Positions 35,415 through 47,892 of a DNA stretch of 64,000 bases are shown in pieces. The position numbers were made by a program, and so were the translations under genes. The stretch's first letter is position 1, and every line of letters begins with the position of its first letter. This DNA comes from Dysidea avara (lineage: Eukaryota > Porifera > Demospongiae > Dictyoceratida > Dysideidae). The stretch covers positions 1,738,437 to 1,802,436 of the forward strand of contig NC_089281.1 of assembly GCF_963678975.1 (NCBI RefSeq), given 5' to 3'. Below the pieces are notes generated by a model. The model had not been told where the DNA came from, made no database searches, and worked only from the letters and a program-made list of their open reading frames with translations.

Positions 35415-35614
35415 NNNNNNNNNNNNNNNNNNNNNNNNNNNNNNNNNNNNNNNNNNNNNNNNNNNNNNNNNNNNNNNNNNNNNNNNNNNNNNNNNNNNNN
35501 NNNNNNNNNNNNNNNNNNNNNNNNNNNNNNNNNNNNNNNNNNNNNNNNNNNNNNNNNNNNNNNNNNNNNNNNNNNNNNNNNNNNNNNNNNNNNNNNNNNN
35601 NNNNNNNNNNNNNN
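35415..35614. other. Assembly gap (200 N)
   Basis: Exactly 200 N characters mark a gap of conventional size. ORFs read through it are meaningless. It interrupts a tRNA-like sequence on the left and an inverted-repeat arm on the right. Confidence 1.
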
Positions 35615-36291
35615 ATCGAGGCCAAAATCCATCAAAATGCCCATCTCACCATTTGTCATCAGTTTTAGGAAGTTTTACAAGTCAAACATGCTGGTTTACC
35701 TCTCTGCATCCTTGCTGGACCATTCAATCACCTTCGTCTGTGTAGGCACCTTTCTTCAGTCTCTTGAAAACTTTAGAGCACACCAATTTGGCGCAACCAC
35801 CAATACCAGTTAATGCTTATTTTGTTTCATTGGTTCCACGCAAAAATGACAGGAAAACCAGCAGAAATGTAATAGAGCGAAAATGGAGTTAGTCTAGCTC
35901 TAAATATTGTACTCTACAGGTTTATACAAATGATTACCGAAATGAAAATTCCGATTATCAAAAACCACAATCGAAATTTCCATTCGTGTAGAGTTCCGAA
36001 GGGTGGATATTTTAAACTAGACTAATTTCAGTTGGGTTATGTAATATTTCTGCTGGATTTTCGTGGAATCTATGAAACAAAATAAGCAGTAAGTGGTGTT
36101 GATGGTTGCGCCCAATTGGCGTGCTCTGACATTTTCAAGAAACTGAAGAAAGGTGCCTACACAGACGAAGGTGACTGAAATGTCCAGTAAAGATTTAGAG
36201 AGACAAACCAGCATATTTGACTTGTAGCTAAAACTTCCTAAAACTGATGACAAATGGTGAGATGGGTATTTTGATGGATTTTGGTCTCGAT
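35615..36291. repeat. Long inverted repeat adjoining the gap
   Basis: The left arm 35615-35873 is the inverse of the right arm at about 36038-36291. Matching pieces include ATGGTGAGATGGG, GGTGCCTACACAGACGAAGG and AAAATAAGCA. The left arm starts at the first base after the gap, so the true element is longer. Identity is about 85%. The spacer is about 165 bp. Confidence 0.85.
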
Positions 36292-37180
36292 AAGAGAGCC
36301 GCCAGTGCCACCCTATGGACGAATATAACTAAACAAGGATGCAGCATGACTTTAGAGAGGCAAAGCATCACGTTTGATGTGCAAAATTTCTTTAACGGTA
36401 TTGTAAATTGGTCGATATCGGCAAAATTCGTGGATATCGGCATTTGTTGGTTTTTGAGGTCGCTAGAAGAGCTGCCAGACCAACCCTATGAATGAAAGCT
36501 ACTGGCTATGGGTCTAGTAAGCTTTTGAGAAGTAAACTAGCACATCTGGCTAGCAAAGGTTCCCGTCAGTGAATAAAATCGGCATTTTTGACGAATTTTT
36601 GACATCCGTCGAACTCAGCCAGATGGCAAACAATTTTGGAATTCCATGATATTTGGTGTGGTAGTAGTTGGACCCATGCCAGACCAGTTTGACCTGGGAG
36701 GGTTACTTTGGCATCGCTACTGTGTGCTTCAGTGGCATCGAAACTTTTTTCGAGTCCGAAATTTCATTTTCGCGATGCTGCGGCTGGAAATCGCTCCAGA
36801 CAATGCAGCCACTGATGGTTTTAGTTTAGAGTACAGTTAGTAAGAAAGGTTGAGAGTGCATATTATAGCTTTAAAAGACATTTACTTGAAGGTATATCAA
36901 AAAATCTCGTAATTTGTAAGCATATTCGCCGATTTGCACGACAAGACGTTAATGAAAAATAACACCAATCTGGCGTTTTCTAAGTGGTACCTAGCCTAGC
37001 ATTTGTGGGTGGTTTGGTAGTTGATTCTCGGAGGTCAAAATTTCACGTTGCGGACCCTACCAAAGTTCGTTATGTTTAGCGCGTACATATGTACTCTCAG
37101 CATACCAACTTACAAGAGATTTGAGCTTATTGCTGAAGAGATATAGCACTAAACATCCGGTGGTGTCAAAAAACGCGTTT
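36292..37180. other. Unrecognised, GC-richer stretch
   Basis: It contains a weak internal direct repeat (AGAGAGCCGCCAGTGCCACCC near 36294 against AGAGCTGCCAGACCAACCC near 36468). It may be the continuation of the element whose arm ends at 36291. No exon is supported. Confidence 0.35.
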
Positions 37181-40100
37181 GGGGGTAACTTCGTGAATTT
37201 CTCGTGTTTCTCCCTATAGAGTCCGCAATTGTTGTCAGGAAGAAGTTGCACACAGTGCTTAGCTTGTTCCCCGTGCTTTTCTACGCCGATAGAATTGAAG
37301 CCGGACAAGTTAGAGAACAATTTGTATGGATCGGATAATCAAATAGTGAGTTGAAATAGTATAATATATTTGATCATTGGTCTTGTTTTATCACTGTCAG
37401 TGTTGATATACATGCTATAAACATTTGGTACAAATAAACTTGGCTTTCTTCTGAGGCTTCCTTTTGTACCCTGCACACCAGTAATGGTACCACCTCCAGC
37501 AACCAGAGTGATCACATCCTATCCATGCTCTCTGAGAATCTTCAGCCGGCTCATCATCATAGTCATCCTTGACAAGTATTATCCTTGTCTGCCTCCAGAC
37601 CTATAAATAAAACATATTTATTTGCAATTTTAACCATCACATTTAATTTTTTTTCTTTTGGAACAAAGGCTTACCTTGAGATTCATCTGCCTTTCTTTTT
37701 CTTGTTCTTTTTGGCTTGGGCTGCTGTTGTGTGTAGTTCACAGCATTCACTTCTGTATGTGTATTACACGTACATTGTGTTTATGATTATGCACAAATTA
37801 CCATGAGTCTTCTTTTTTCTTCCTTGTTGATGAACCTTTCCCTGCACCTATGTGTTTAAGCAGAAACAATCATATTTTGTCACTATGCATGCAGTGCTTT
37901 ATTTGCATGCCTTGAGTATCATCATCCTTTCTCTTAGACTTTTTTGGCAGGGAACTTGTCTGTGGTTCTGCATCTATATGTATGTGCAGAATTGATCAGT
38001 ATATCACATCAATATGTACATTGGTTTTACAAGTGATATGACTACCTTGTTCGTTGTTATGCTTTCTTTTTTTTCCTTTGGCTTTTTGTTTGGCTTGTTT
38101 CATTTCTTCCTCTTCTTCAATTCTAGTAATATTTCGTCTTTTGTTAAGGCCTCCCCATAGTAACTGGGCTTCACTCTTTTCTTGTCTTTGTCTTTGACTT
38201 TGTCATGTTGTTGTTGAAGATGTTTCGAAAAATATGCAACTACATGCAATTGCACTGGTGTCATATCATTACCACATTACTTGCATGCCAGTTGTTGGCA
38301 TGTAGTGGCACTGCAGTTGATGAAGTGGAGCTTAAACTTGTCTCACTTGAACTTGTAGATGGTACTGAAATTGAAACTGAAGCAGGGCCTGACACAGACT
38401 CAAAGGGAACTGATGGAAGTAATTTTTTGTGTCTATTGCATGCTTCTCGGTTCACTGGATACAATCCGGTTGCTCGAAATCCACCTTTAAGGTGGTCAGA
38501 TTTAAATGAGCATTCCCAAAGCTTGGAAATCAAGCCTATAGAATGATAGGTTGTCATATACCTTGTAGTCTTCTACAGTTTATAACATTGACATGGTAAC
38601 ACTGTATATGTGCAAAAATTTTGAGGTATGTAGTTATCGTATTTTTAATTTTGAGGATCACTCGTCTTCCACATAGATTGCCCCAGCAAATAGTTTTGAG
38701 AATGAAAATTCCATGGACAGCCAAGCAACTGCAATATCTGTGAAATTTACGTACCTCAAAAATTTGTATGTACAATAATTATGGTATTTAACCAAATAAT
38801 GGAACTGTGTAGGAAGAAATTATCATATTAGCAAAGTGTGTTAAATTATAGAGAGATTTACACATTAACTATAACATCTTTATAATATGTCTGTATATGT
38901 TACCTGGAAAAACTTCTTTAGTTACGTTAGCAGCTGTTTTATGATCTTTCATAATTTTTTTCCAGGCTTGTTTGATAGGGCCATAGACACCGACATCGAG
39001 AGGTTGCAAGATGTGGGTGGTATGGGGAGGAAGGCAATACAAACGTATCCCTTTCTCCTTGGCAATCCTGATCAGCTGCAGGGATTGGTGAGATTGGTGC
39101 CCATCTACGAAAAGCACAATGGGCCTGTACTCAGAAGGTGATTGACTAATGGGACGAATAGCTTGAGGAACCACTGAATGAAGTTGTCAGCCTCCATCCA
39201 TCCACTCTTGCTGACGCTGTACAAGGTTCCCGCCAAGCCATCAACTGTCCACCGTTTGTAAAGGTGCACACCTTTATACAAAATGTAGGGAGATATCCTG
39301 CTTCCATCAGCTGAGCCACAGCCAAGTATTGTGACATACTCTCTGCCAGTGCCACCTCCTGTTTCATGGACATCTCTGGAGCCCCTCTTCGCCAAAACTT
39401 GGCCAGATGCGATTGCTAGGGAGAACCCAGTTTCATCAGCATTCCAAAGGCGACTGGCCAGATCTGATGCATCAGCTATTTTGACTTCCTCCAAAAACAT
39501 CTTCATTTTGTCAAACCAGCTGTAAATGATCTGTAAATAGTATGTATACATATATCTATATTTGGTATGACCTATCAATGTGAACTGCCTTTTAATTAAG
39601 TGTAACCTTATTAATTAAAGAGGTGCCTTTTCAAAAGTCCAAAATGCATAACTTTTGTATAAACACAACTGCAGGGCTCTTGGTCATGCATTGTTGTAGA
39701 CTATGAACTAAATATAGTTCATTCTGTATATGTATATTATTATTATTATTATGCAATTACAATTTTAGAATTATGCAGTAAATAATTTTTTACCTCAGCT
39801 CGTCCACCAAGGGCCCTGCACTTGGGAAGATGTTGTGGTTTACGTTTCACCAGCTCTGGCCACCTCCGCAAGAATCCTTCCCACCAATTCCGGCCTGGTA
39901 TGGAGTTTGCAAAAGGATCCAGTCTCTTGATGTCATTCAAGTAGTCTCGAACTATGATACCAACTGTATCTACATTCAGAGGAAACCCAAACTGTTGTAA
40001 GACCTGGCAGCTACGGTAAACGTCCCTCTCTTCATCCATGGTCATAACAGTTGGGGGGCCACCATAGCGCTTCTTACTCTTATCCTTTAGGTGGTCGCTT

Positions 40101-40651
40101 AGTGTGCTATATGGTATTCTGTAACATTTGGCAGCTTGATTAGTGTTCAATTCCTTCCCTCTTACAGCTGCCATGGCTTTGTCAAGCTGTTCTTGACTCC
40201 ATTGGTTTTTAATCCCTGCCTTTTTGTACTCTCGAGGCATAACTATGAATCTTTCAAAAACTTGAAATTCGCGCAAGCACGTAATGTATAGAGTTTCCGG
40301 AAAGAAACGTACTATTACTAGTTGTGGTTTTTTTGTCATTCTCGGTTGATTAGAATAGGCAGTACTTAACAGACAGTTGATTTGGGAAGGAATTTTCCTT
40401 ATAGAAGTGATTAGTAGTAGGTTTTGGTGTGCCTATTAAGTTTTTAAGTAAAAATCGTGTTACATGTTCATGAAAAACTAATGATTTTGTAAAACTCAGA
40501 AAAGCTAGACACTGGTGCTTGGATGCAAATTAATCGCTATATACTAGCGTATCTTCACAGCAAATTTCAAAGCATTCGGTTAAGCCATTGAGGAGTAACA
40601 GCCGATCAAAGTTAAAATTCGCGAAGTTACCCCCTTCACGAAGTTACCCCC
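37181..40651 (-). mobile_element. Pogo/Tigger-type DNA transposon
   Basis: The inverted ends GGGGGTAACTTCGTGAA (37181) and TTCACGAAGTTACCCCC (ending 40651) bracket a minus-strand transposase gene. At the right end the terminus is duplicated in tandem, with a second GCGAAGTTACCCCC just inside. If the target duplication is the TA inside that motif, the element proper is about 37188-40628 with ends ACTTCGTGAATTT. The 3.5-kb size, psq-type HTH, D-D-D transposase and TA usage fit the pogo group. Confidence 0.75.
37415..40240 (-). pseudogene. Pogo-type transposase with C-terminal PHD-like finger, multi-exon
   Basis: Exon 1 (40240-39794) starts MPREYKKAGIKNQWSQ, a psq HTH (NTNQAAKCYRIPYSTLSDHL), followed by a CENP-B-like HTH segment (IPGRNWWEGFLRRWPEL). 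It ends at a GAG/GTAAAA donor. After a 263-bp intron, exon 2 (39530-38904) carries the DDE core: WNADETGF, IVLFVDGHQSH and LPPHTTHILQPLDVGVYG. One frameshift lies between KLFVPLV and RPIVLF (around 39110-39150). Exon 3 starts at 38535 (GGFRATGLYPVNREA); beyond it the frame is harder to follow, with short Lys-rich exons. A last exon (37600-37415) ends WYHYWCAGYKRKPQ and FICTKC, a PHD-like C-terminus. The frameshift suggests an inactive copy, though an assembly error is possible. Confidence 0.75.
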
Positions 40652-40852
40652 GCCTACCTTAAGCAACAGTATAAGCTGCACTTTGCGTAATAGTCACTGC
40701 ATGTGCTACTTTCAAATAAAGCGCACTATGCCCTAGCTTTTGCAGCACGCAATCAAAAATAATAATTTGAAATAACGCGCCCCTTTACTTGTAAGGCTGC
40801 ATCATGCTGAATCATTGCTATGTATAGCTAGTGTGCACATTCGTTCTGTGTC

Positions 40853-43800
40853 TTGCTGGCAGCACCTGATGACCTCCCCGACAGCAGCCGGCTGTCACAT
40901 ATCCCAGAACTTGACGACAAGATTTCCAGCATCGATAGCGATGACACAGGAGATTTGCCGAAACTGATATTGATCAGCAACGGGCTACCTCCAATACCAG
41001 CAAGACTAGTGAAACGTGTGGAGGATGTTTCATTTGTTGAGATGGCTGAGCTCCTGCCAAGCTACTTGGACACGGCAGATCTTAACACAGATGACCAACA
41101 TACCAGACCACGGAAGCGACCCCCAGTGCTATCGGATATTATGGATTGGGTGCAGTGTTTTTGGATCTACATTGCCATAGTTTCTCGCCACAAGCCCAAG
41201 CGTGTGGCAGATCTCCTAGGATATCAAAGGATCATAATGGGAACATCCCTGGATTGTCATGAAGGGAAATGGTTAACTTATGACCGTCATTTCCGTTTAA
41301 AGGCATCTGCTTCTAATCTCAAGCAGTGGTCTACCATAGATATCACCATCTGGAGCACAACCTTCCCAGAAAGGGCTATCCGGGGTCATCGACCACAAGG
41401 TCCTCCCCCTTACTACCAGCCAAACTCAAACCCTCATCAAAGGTCAACACGCCAAAACCAACCTCTACCAACAAGACAGCCTATATGCCTGGATTGGAAT
41501 GACAGCCCTAATGGTTGCTCCCAGCCTTCCTGCCGCTATGCTCATTTATGCTACAGATGTGTCCATAACCCTAGAGTCACAGACAGGAATCACAAAGCCT
41601 CCCAGTGCACTTACAGGCAGCAGGATAGACAGAACAACAACTAGTCTTGACTTGTCTCCATAGGTTTTGGCAAGTGTTTTCTTTTTTTTCTTAGCATCTT
41701 AATCTTGTACACCATTTGCATAGTATAAATTTTAAAAAGGCATTGGTAGTGATATGGGTATATAAATCTGCATGTTTCACAAGGGCAGCTAGTATGTGTT
41801 ACAGTCAGGGCATATTGTGTGGATATTTAGATGTTAACTCAATAAGCATATGAATGCACCCATAATCGCTTTGACACAAGTGTTACCCAAATCTATTTCT
41901 CCTCTGCAGTGATGTCAGAGTAGCACATTGTTGGTATGCACACCAAGGACTTAGGCTGCAATTACGTGGATTGGATCTCTGCTTGGACTACCCACCTGAA
42001 GAGCCAGCCAGCTGATGTCAAAGTACCACCCGTAGCCACTGTAGTTACATCCCCACTTGATGTGAGTAGATGGAAGGAGGCACTTTCAGACCACCCAAAT
42101 AAGCCACTAACTGACTTCTTCCTCTCTGGAATCACACAGGGCTTCCGCATAGGCTTCAAGCAACAACTGCACCCATTGAAGTCTACAAAGCGGAATTTAT
42201 GCTGTGCTCTCCAACACCCCGAAACAGTGGAGAAGTACCTGGCTGAGGAGATCGCTTTAGGGAGGGTTGCTGGCCCATTTCAACAGTCACTGGTCCCACA
42301 CGCACATCTTAGCCATTTTGGAGTCATCCCCAAAAACCACCAACCAAACAAATGGAGATTAATCGTTGACCTGTCTCACCCAGTTGATGGCAGCGTCAAT
42401 GGAGAGATCCCAAAAAGGATCATGCTCACTGAAGTACATCACCGTAGACTCGGCAATCGACCAGATTAAACAGATAGGGTATGGCACACTGATGGCAAAG
42501 ATTGATGTTAAAAGTGCCTTTCGCCTACTTCCTGTGCACCCAGCCGATCGTCACCTATTGTCAATGAAATGGAATAATCAGATCTTTATCGACACTTGTT
42601 TACCTTTTGGGCTACGATCTGCCCCCAAGCTGTTTAATGTCTTGGCTGACCTGCTGTCGTGGATTCTCGAACAACACTGAGCAAGTGACAGCGGTCATGC
42701 ATTATTTGGATGATTTTCTCACCTTGGGCCCATGTGACTCCCCTTTGTGTGCCAACAACCTTCAAAAAATTAAGGACACCTGCTCCAGCTTAGGAATTCC
42801 GCTTGCGCTAGAAAAGATCGAGGGGCCATCCCAGCGCTTGACATTTCTAGGGATTACCTTAGATACTGAACTGATGTAGGCTCACCTACCTGAGGACAAG
42901 ACTGTGTAACCAAGTCAAAGCCTGGCTATCCCGCAAAAAAGCTACTAAAAGAGAGATTTTGTCCTTGGTAGGTCTTCTACAGCACGCCACTAAGGTGGTA
43001 ATACTAGGGAGGACCTTTGTCTCTAGAATGTATAAAGCAGCAGCTCGCCTCAAAAAGCTATCTCACAGTACAAGGCTCACAGCCGGCTTCCGGTCGGACC
43101 TCAGATGGTGGCACCTGTTTGCATCTTGGAATGGGACCAGCTTTCTTGACAACTGCTCCCCGGACCATTTCATTGCTACAGATGCGTCAGGGTCCTGGGG
43201 TTGTGGTGGGATCTTTGGACCTCAATGGATACAGTTGGCTTGGTCGAAGGAATGGGCACGGAGGGATATCATGGCAAAGGAACTGGTACCAATCGTCTTA
43301 AGCTGTGCCATGTGGGGCCCACTACTGTCAGGCAGCAAGGTTCAATTCAAGTGTGATAACAGTGGGGTGGTAGACTCAATCAACAAGGGCTCTTCTAAGG
43401 AGCCATTGGTCATGCATCTTTTACGGTGTCTTTGGTTCTTCTCAGCCTACTTCGGTTTCACAATTGTAGCCTGCCATATTCCAGGGGTGCTGAACACGGC
43501 TGCAGATCAGCTCTCCAGAAACAGATCGGCAGAATTCTTAAAGCTGAATGCACATGTGTCCATCATCCCAGAGGTTATCCCAATGTCACTCTTGAAACTC
43601 ATATCACCACAAAAGCTGGACTGGACACCCCCCTCCTTTCAGCGCCACTTCAAATGCTTCATTAAGAAACTTAATGCACCCCTTAATTAATGGAAACTGA
43701 TAAACACATATGACTATACTGTATAGGCTATATTAACACATTGTATATATGCACACTGTTTGATTCTGTTCACTGTGCAATGATATGTACGCATATATAT

Positions 43801-45190
43801 ATATATAATATAATATAACAAGCTTGTCTACTGCACCTGTCTATCAAGGGTATTATTTACAGATTGCTTCAAACCACCATCCTCGCTAAGAACTGACCAC
43901 CTCAATAAACTCCTTGGAAAAGCTCACAAACTAATACACACCGGCCTGGCTAAGTCAAGCAGGAAGACCTATGCGGCAGGTAAAAGAAGATATTTTAACT
44001 TTTGCAAGTTGGTGGGAAAAAAAGCCAATTCCTACAACGGAGTGCACCCTGAAACCAGCGGCAGAGGAAGTAGTTGATATGAGGGGGGGCTGGGCTGACC
44101 CAGACTTATTTCTATGGTTTGGTAAGGTGAGACCAAAAAAAAAAAAAAAAAAAAAAAAGGTCACAACCAACTGACAAGAGCTTTCCACCGCACTTCAGCT
44201 ACCATTTCTAGCTGATAAACAACATAAAAATCCTTACATAGCTCGCTACACACTGACTACTTTATTAGAGTGACTGCTCTATTAGAGTATCTCGATCTTT
44301 ATCACAGTTTTTAGCCCCACTCCAAGAAAGATAATTTCGGTGTGATATCATTCTGAGGGGGGGCTAAGCCCCCTAGCCCCCCCCCCCCCCCTTTCCGCCG
44401 CCTATGCCTGACACTATTTGTTACACACTTGGCAACATCTAATATATCACTGAGGACTATAAAGGTCTACTTAGCAGCTGTCAGACACATGCATGTTTGC
44501 AAGGGGTTGCATAAGCAGTTCAATTACCAAGTCACTCCCCGGCTTCAGCTCATCCTAAGGGGAATTAGGAAGCGTCAAGCTGGCAGGCACTTCACCAAAC
44601 CACGCCTGCATTCCCATTCTACACAGCATCAAAACTGCATTGTCAAAAGAAGCCCCCTCTTACGACAGCACTACATTCTGGGCTATGTGCTGCCTTGCCT
44701 TCTTCGGCTTCCTAAGGATCAGTGAGTTCACTATCCCTGCAGAGGATTCATATGACTCATCCCGCCACTTATCACTTGGTGATATTGCAGTTGACAACAG
44801 AACAAAGCCCCGTTTACTGCAACTCTTTCTTAAGCGATCAAAAACTGATCCATACAAACAGGGTACCAAAGCGTACATGGGTGCCACTGATAGTACGGTG
44901 TGCCCAGTAAAGGCAGTTCTTTCTTATTTGCAAAAAAGGAGTACCCAGCCAGGACCACTCTTCGTCACCGAGAAGGGAAAAGGCTGGACCAGGAGCACAT
45001 TCTGTGCAAGACTCAAATCTGTGCTACATAAGCTTAAGTTAGACAATAACTGCTATAATACTCACAGCTTCCGCATTGGCGCAGCAACCTCTGCTTCACT
45101 AGCTCAACTACCAGATGCTCACGTTCAAATACTGGGCCGCTGGAGGAGCAATGCCTTTCAATGATACATCAGACCTCCTCCCAAAGAACT
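40853..45190 (+). mobile_element. DIRS/Ngaro-type tyrosine-recombinase retrotransposon (fossil)
   Basis: The parts in order are a gag-like region (about 40.85-41.64 kb) ending in a Cys/His cluster (SQPSCRYAHLCYRC), a reverse transcriptase (about 42.3-42.9 kb, MAKIDVKSAFRLLPVHP and HYLDDFLTLG), an RNase H (about 43.15-43.6 kb, FIATDASGSWGCGG and HIPGVLNTAADQLSRN), and a tyrosine recombinase. The recombinase N-terminal region is near 43.9-44.05 kb and its catalytic part near 44.43-45.16 kb, with NTHSFRIGAATSAS and ILGRWRS. The YR in place of an integrase defines the DIRS order. A 355-bp MITE sits inside the recombinase region. The copy has several further interruptions and is dead. The terminal or split repeats were not identified, so the limits are approximate. 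Confidence 0.85.
44056..44410. mobile_element. MITE inserted in the DIRS-type fossil
   Basis: The left end CAGCGGCAGAGGAAG is weakly inverse to the right end CTTTCCGCCGCCTATGCCTG. The interior has G-runs near both ends, an A21 tract at about 44134-44158 and two modules starting 17 bp apart (44255 and 44272). The flanks belong to the recombinase frame on both sides. The target duplication is not clear. A related left end (CAGTGGTGGAGGAAGG) occurs at 57294. Confidence 0.7.
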
Positions 45191-46036
45191 AGCAAGGCTG
45201 TCTAAGACAATTGTAACAGGTCATCACCCACGTGCAAGGACTGTATAATATCCTCTATGACCTTTGTTGTAATAAAGTGCTGACATATTTCAATGATCAA
45301 GTAGTCCTCATATAACTGTTGCATTACTATAATTACTCTTGCATGCCAAGAAACGTACACTAGATATCTACGAAGAACCAGATACTTGGGTGAAAGGCTG
45401 ACTGTGCTCTGCAGTCCTCCTTTCTGTGGCTTGAAGGAAGGCATTTGGAGCATAGAATACCTCTTGAGCACCAAATTCCTTCTCTACCCAAGTATCGGCT
45501 CACTGGAAATAGAGAAATAATATAAGATCCCTGTAGGCCAATAAGCAAACAAACATAATTTTATTAGGACAGAACAAAAATATTTTGACCCAGTGTGGCA
45601 ACCGGGACTGGATACATTTACCAAACCACCACCACTAACATTAGTCAGTGGGAGGCAAGTGCCGGAGGAGCTAATGTTTCTGCCCAAGATATGTTCAAGG
45701 TTAGTTGAGTACAAAACATTAATTGTAATGCTTGATGCAGTATATGTATGTAGTAGTCATATCACATGCATATACAAACTTTATGACTATAGACCAATTC
45801 ACATTCCAAGTTTTGCAATTTTCCATATGGCTACCATCACTTTTAATAAAATTATGAGGGTTTCATATTGTATGACAAGAAATTTTGATGGAAGGCAGAA
45901 AAGTTGACAAACTGAATTGATTAATTATCAACTATTAATCTGTCAGACATTGATAGCTAAGTACCTCAAAAGTGAGTGTTTAGATCTATGATTTCTCAGC
46001 ATAATATTTATCAAACTCATCAACTTTTCTTTACAG
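45191..46036. other. Unresolved stretch between DIRS fossil and Ig-like piece
   Basis: AGATACTTGGGTG (45389) and ACCCAAGTATCGG (45487) form short inverted arms 100 bp apart. An open piece at about 45590-45700 ends at an AAG/GTTAGT donor and reads GYIYQTTTTNISQWEASAGG in one frame. It has exon-like character but is not identified. Confidence 0.3.
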
Positions 46037-46147
46037 AAAAATCCTTCTCATACAGTACTGATGACATTATAGTGAATGGTTGTTATATAATATACTCAGT
46101 TGAGAACAAAGCCTTGAAAACGTCACCTATCACAGTTGTTGTGTATC
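46037..46147 (+). CDS. Candidate terminal part of an Ig-like domain (exon remnant)
   Basis: A TTTCTTTACAG acceptor opens a phase-1 exon encoding FSYSTDDIIVNGCYIIYSV, continuing to TSPITVVVY. A Cys in a strand, a turn, and a Val-rich last strand look like the F-G part of an Ig domain. The frame closes at TAG 46156, or splices at C/GTGTTA in phase 1. No preceding half-domain was found, so it may be a relic. It resembles the exon at 3411 only in style. Confidence 0.3.
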
Positions 46148-46957
46148 GTGTTACCTAGTACGTATCATCATTATCTGGTGTATATATAGGGATTGTATAT
46201 CATCATAATGATAACACATTGTAGAGTCCACCAGCCACAAGACTACATGTTGCATGGCTAGAGAGGTTTGAAGATCGACCAGAGTGAGTTGACTGTCTCA
46301 CTTCTTATCTGGTGACTTTTTCTCAACTCTCATACATACTTCACCCTTCCCGTTTCATTTGTTCATCCATATTCATCTGAAATATTAGCACACATTCAAA
46401 AACATTTTATTGTTTATGGTGATAAATTATAGTGCATTAAGTGCTCTTCTCATATACTACTCTCCAGCAGAAGTGTTGCCAAAATAATAAATAACATTAC
46501 CCTTGGGGGGCTTCATGAAGACTTGCTAGTCTGAATTTAAAAGATTGCAGACAGACACATTTCATACAGGAATTGTCAAAACGGAAAGCAGTTATACTAT
46601 CACATTACCCAACAGAATCACCACATCACTCTTGACAAGGTGGTGTTTCACAATGTTATCCTCTATGTCCTGTAGCTATACTGTTAGCCTCTTCAGTATA
46701 CTAGTGTTGTATGATGTCCTACAGTGTTACATGTGACCATCTATAGTAATATGTATGTCAACAGGTGAAATCATAATATCACACTGCAAACAAACTTCCA
46801 TACATTTTAATTTTGCATTTCATTTCATTTTATTAATCATCAAAGCATGGAATGGCTTGTTAATACTATAATAATTAAGAAACAGAAGAGTAATATTTAC
46901 TGGAAACTCTACATGGTCATCTTGTATGCATATCTTCACCTCCACTTGAATAAAGTG
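46148..46957. other. Gene-free stretch
   Basis: AT-rich; nothing recognised. Confidence 0.35.
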
Positions 46958-47432
46958 CCGCTCAACTTACACTTAAAGCAAAACAAAAAAATAATCATAA
47001 GTGGCGTTTCCACTAGGGACTGCCTAGTAATATGTAGCTACATGGAGTCAGCAGTCCACTTGACCATAAGGTTGTTGCTACAATTTTATGACATAAAACT
47101 TAAATAAAATAGTTCATGGTTAGCAATTTTAGCTCAGCATTGATATGAATTTTGCAGTGTAATAATTCCAGTAAATTAGAATAGTTATGCTCCTTAATAA
47201 CATGAATGTCAATCACATGACTGTATGTTGTTCTGTGATCTTTGTATGATATATACAAGATCTTTGTATAACAGTATACCATAAAAATACCAGAATGTCA
47301 TAAAATTGTAGCAACAACCTTATGGTCAAGTGGACTGCTGACTCCATGTAGCTACATATTAATAGGCAGTCCCTAGTGGAAACGCCACTTATGATTAATT
47401 TTTTGTTTTGCTTTAAGTGTAAGTTGAGCGGT
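46958..47432. repeat. Foldback element, about 136-bp arms
   Basis: The left arm 46958-47093 and right arm 47295-47432 are inverse copies at about 95% identity. They run from GCCGCTCAACTTACAC through ATGGAGTCAGCAGTCC to TTTATGACAT and carry a 200-bp loop. High arm identity indicates recent origin. It is non-coding. Confidence 0.88.
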
Positions 47433-47890
47433 ATGCATAAATGCATACAGATTCCAGCAGTTGTGACAGTTTTGGTATGTACACCTTAGACCGCATGTTA
47501 ACAGAGGATGAGTCATGAGTTACAACTGATCAGTCTGGAAAGCTCTGTGCTCCTATCAAGTTTACCTTCTAACAGTCCCTCTATGTATGGTGTGGTGGTA
47601 GCACTGGTGAATGTGAATTTGGATCTCTACAGATTTACATAATATATGTAATTATATGATGCTTGTCATCCACACTTGCTAGTGTATTGATTCATCATTG
47701 GTTAATTAATAAACACATAGTCATGTGAAGTATTTAGTAGCATTTAATATGGCTACCAATATTAGGCCAGAAGTTTAGAGGATTGTAACAGTCAGCTACT
47801 AAGGATACAGCTATAATAATCCCAACACATTTGATAAAATTGAAATATTTGACTTGAAATTTTAATATGTGTATTGTAACTGACTATTAC
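47433..47890. other. Gene-free stretch
   Basis: Nothing recognised. Confidence 0.35.
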
Positions 47891-47892
47891 TA

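Noticed and set aside
35332-35668. Three ORFs of 87-97 codons crossing the N run
   Set aside because: They exist only because N codons are not counted as stops.
45484-45714. 76-codon minus-strand ORF with N-glycosylation-like sites
   Set aside because: It overlaps a plus-strand piece that ends at a better splice donor, and there is no homology or start context.
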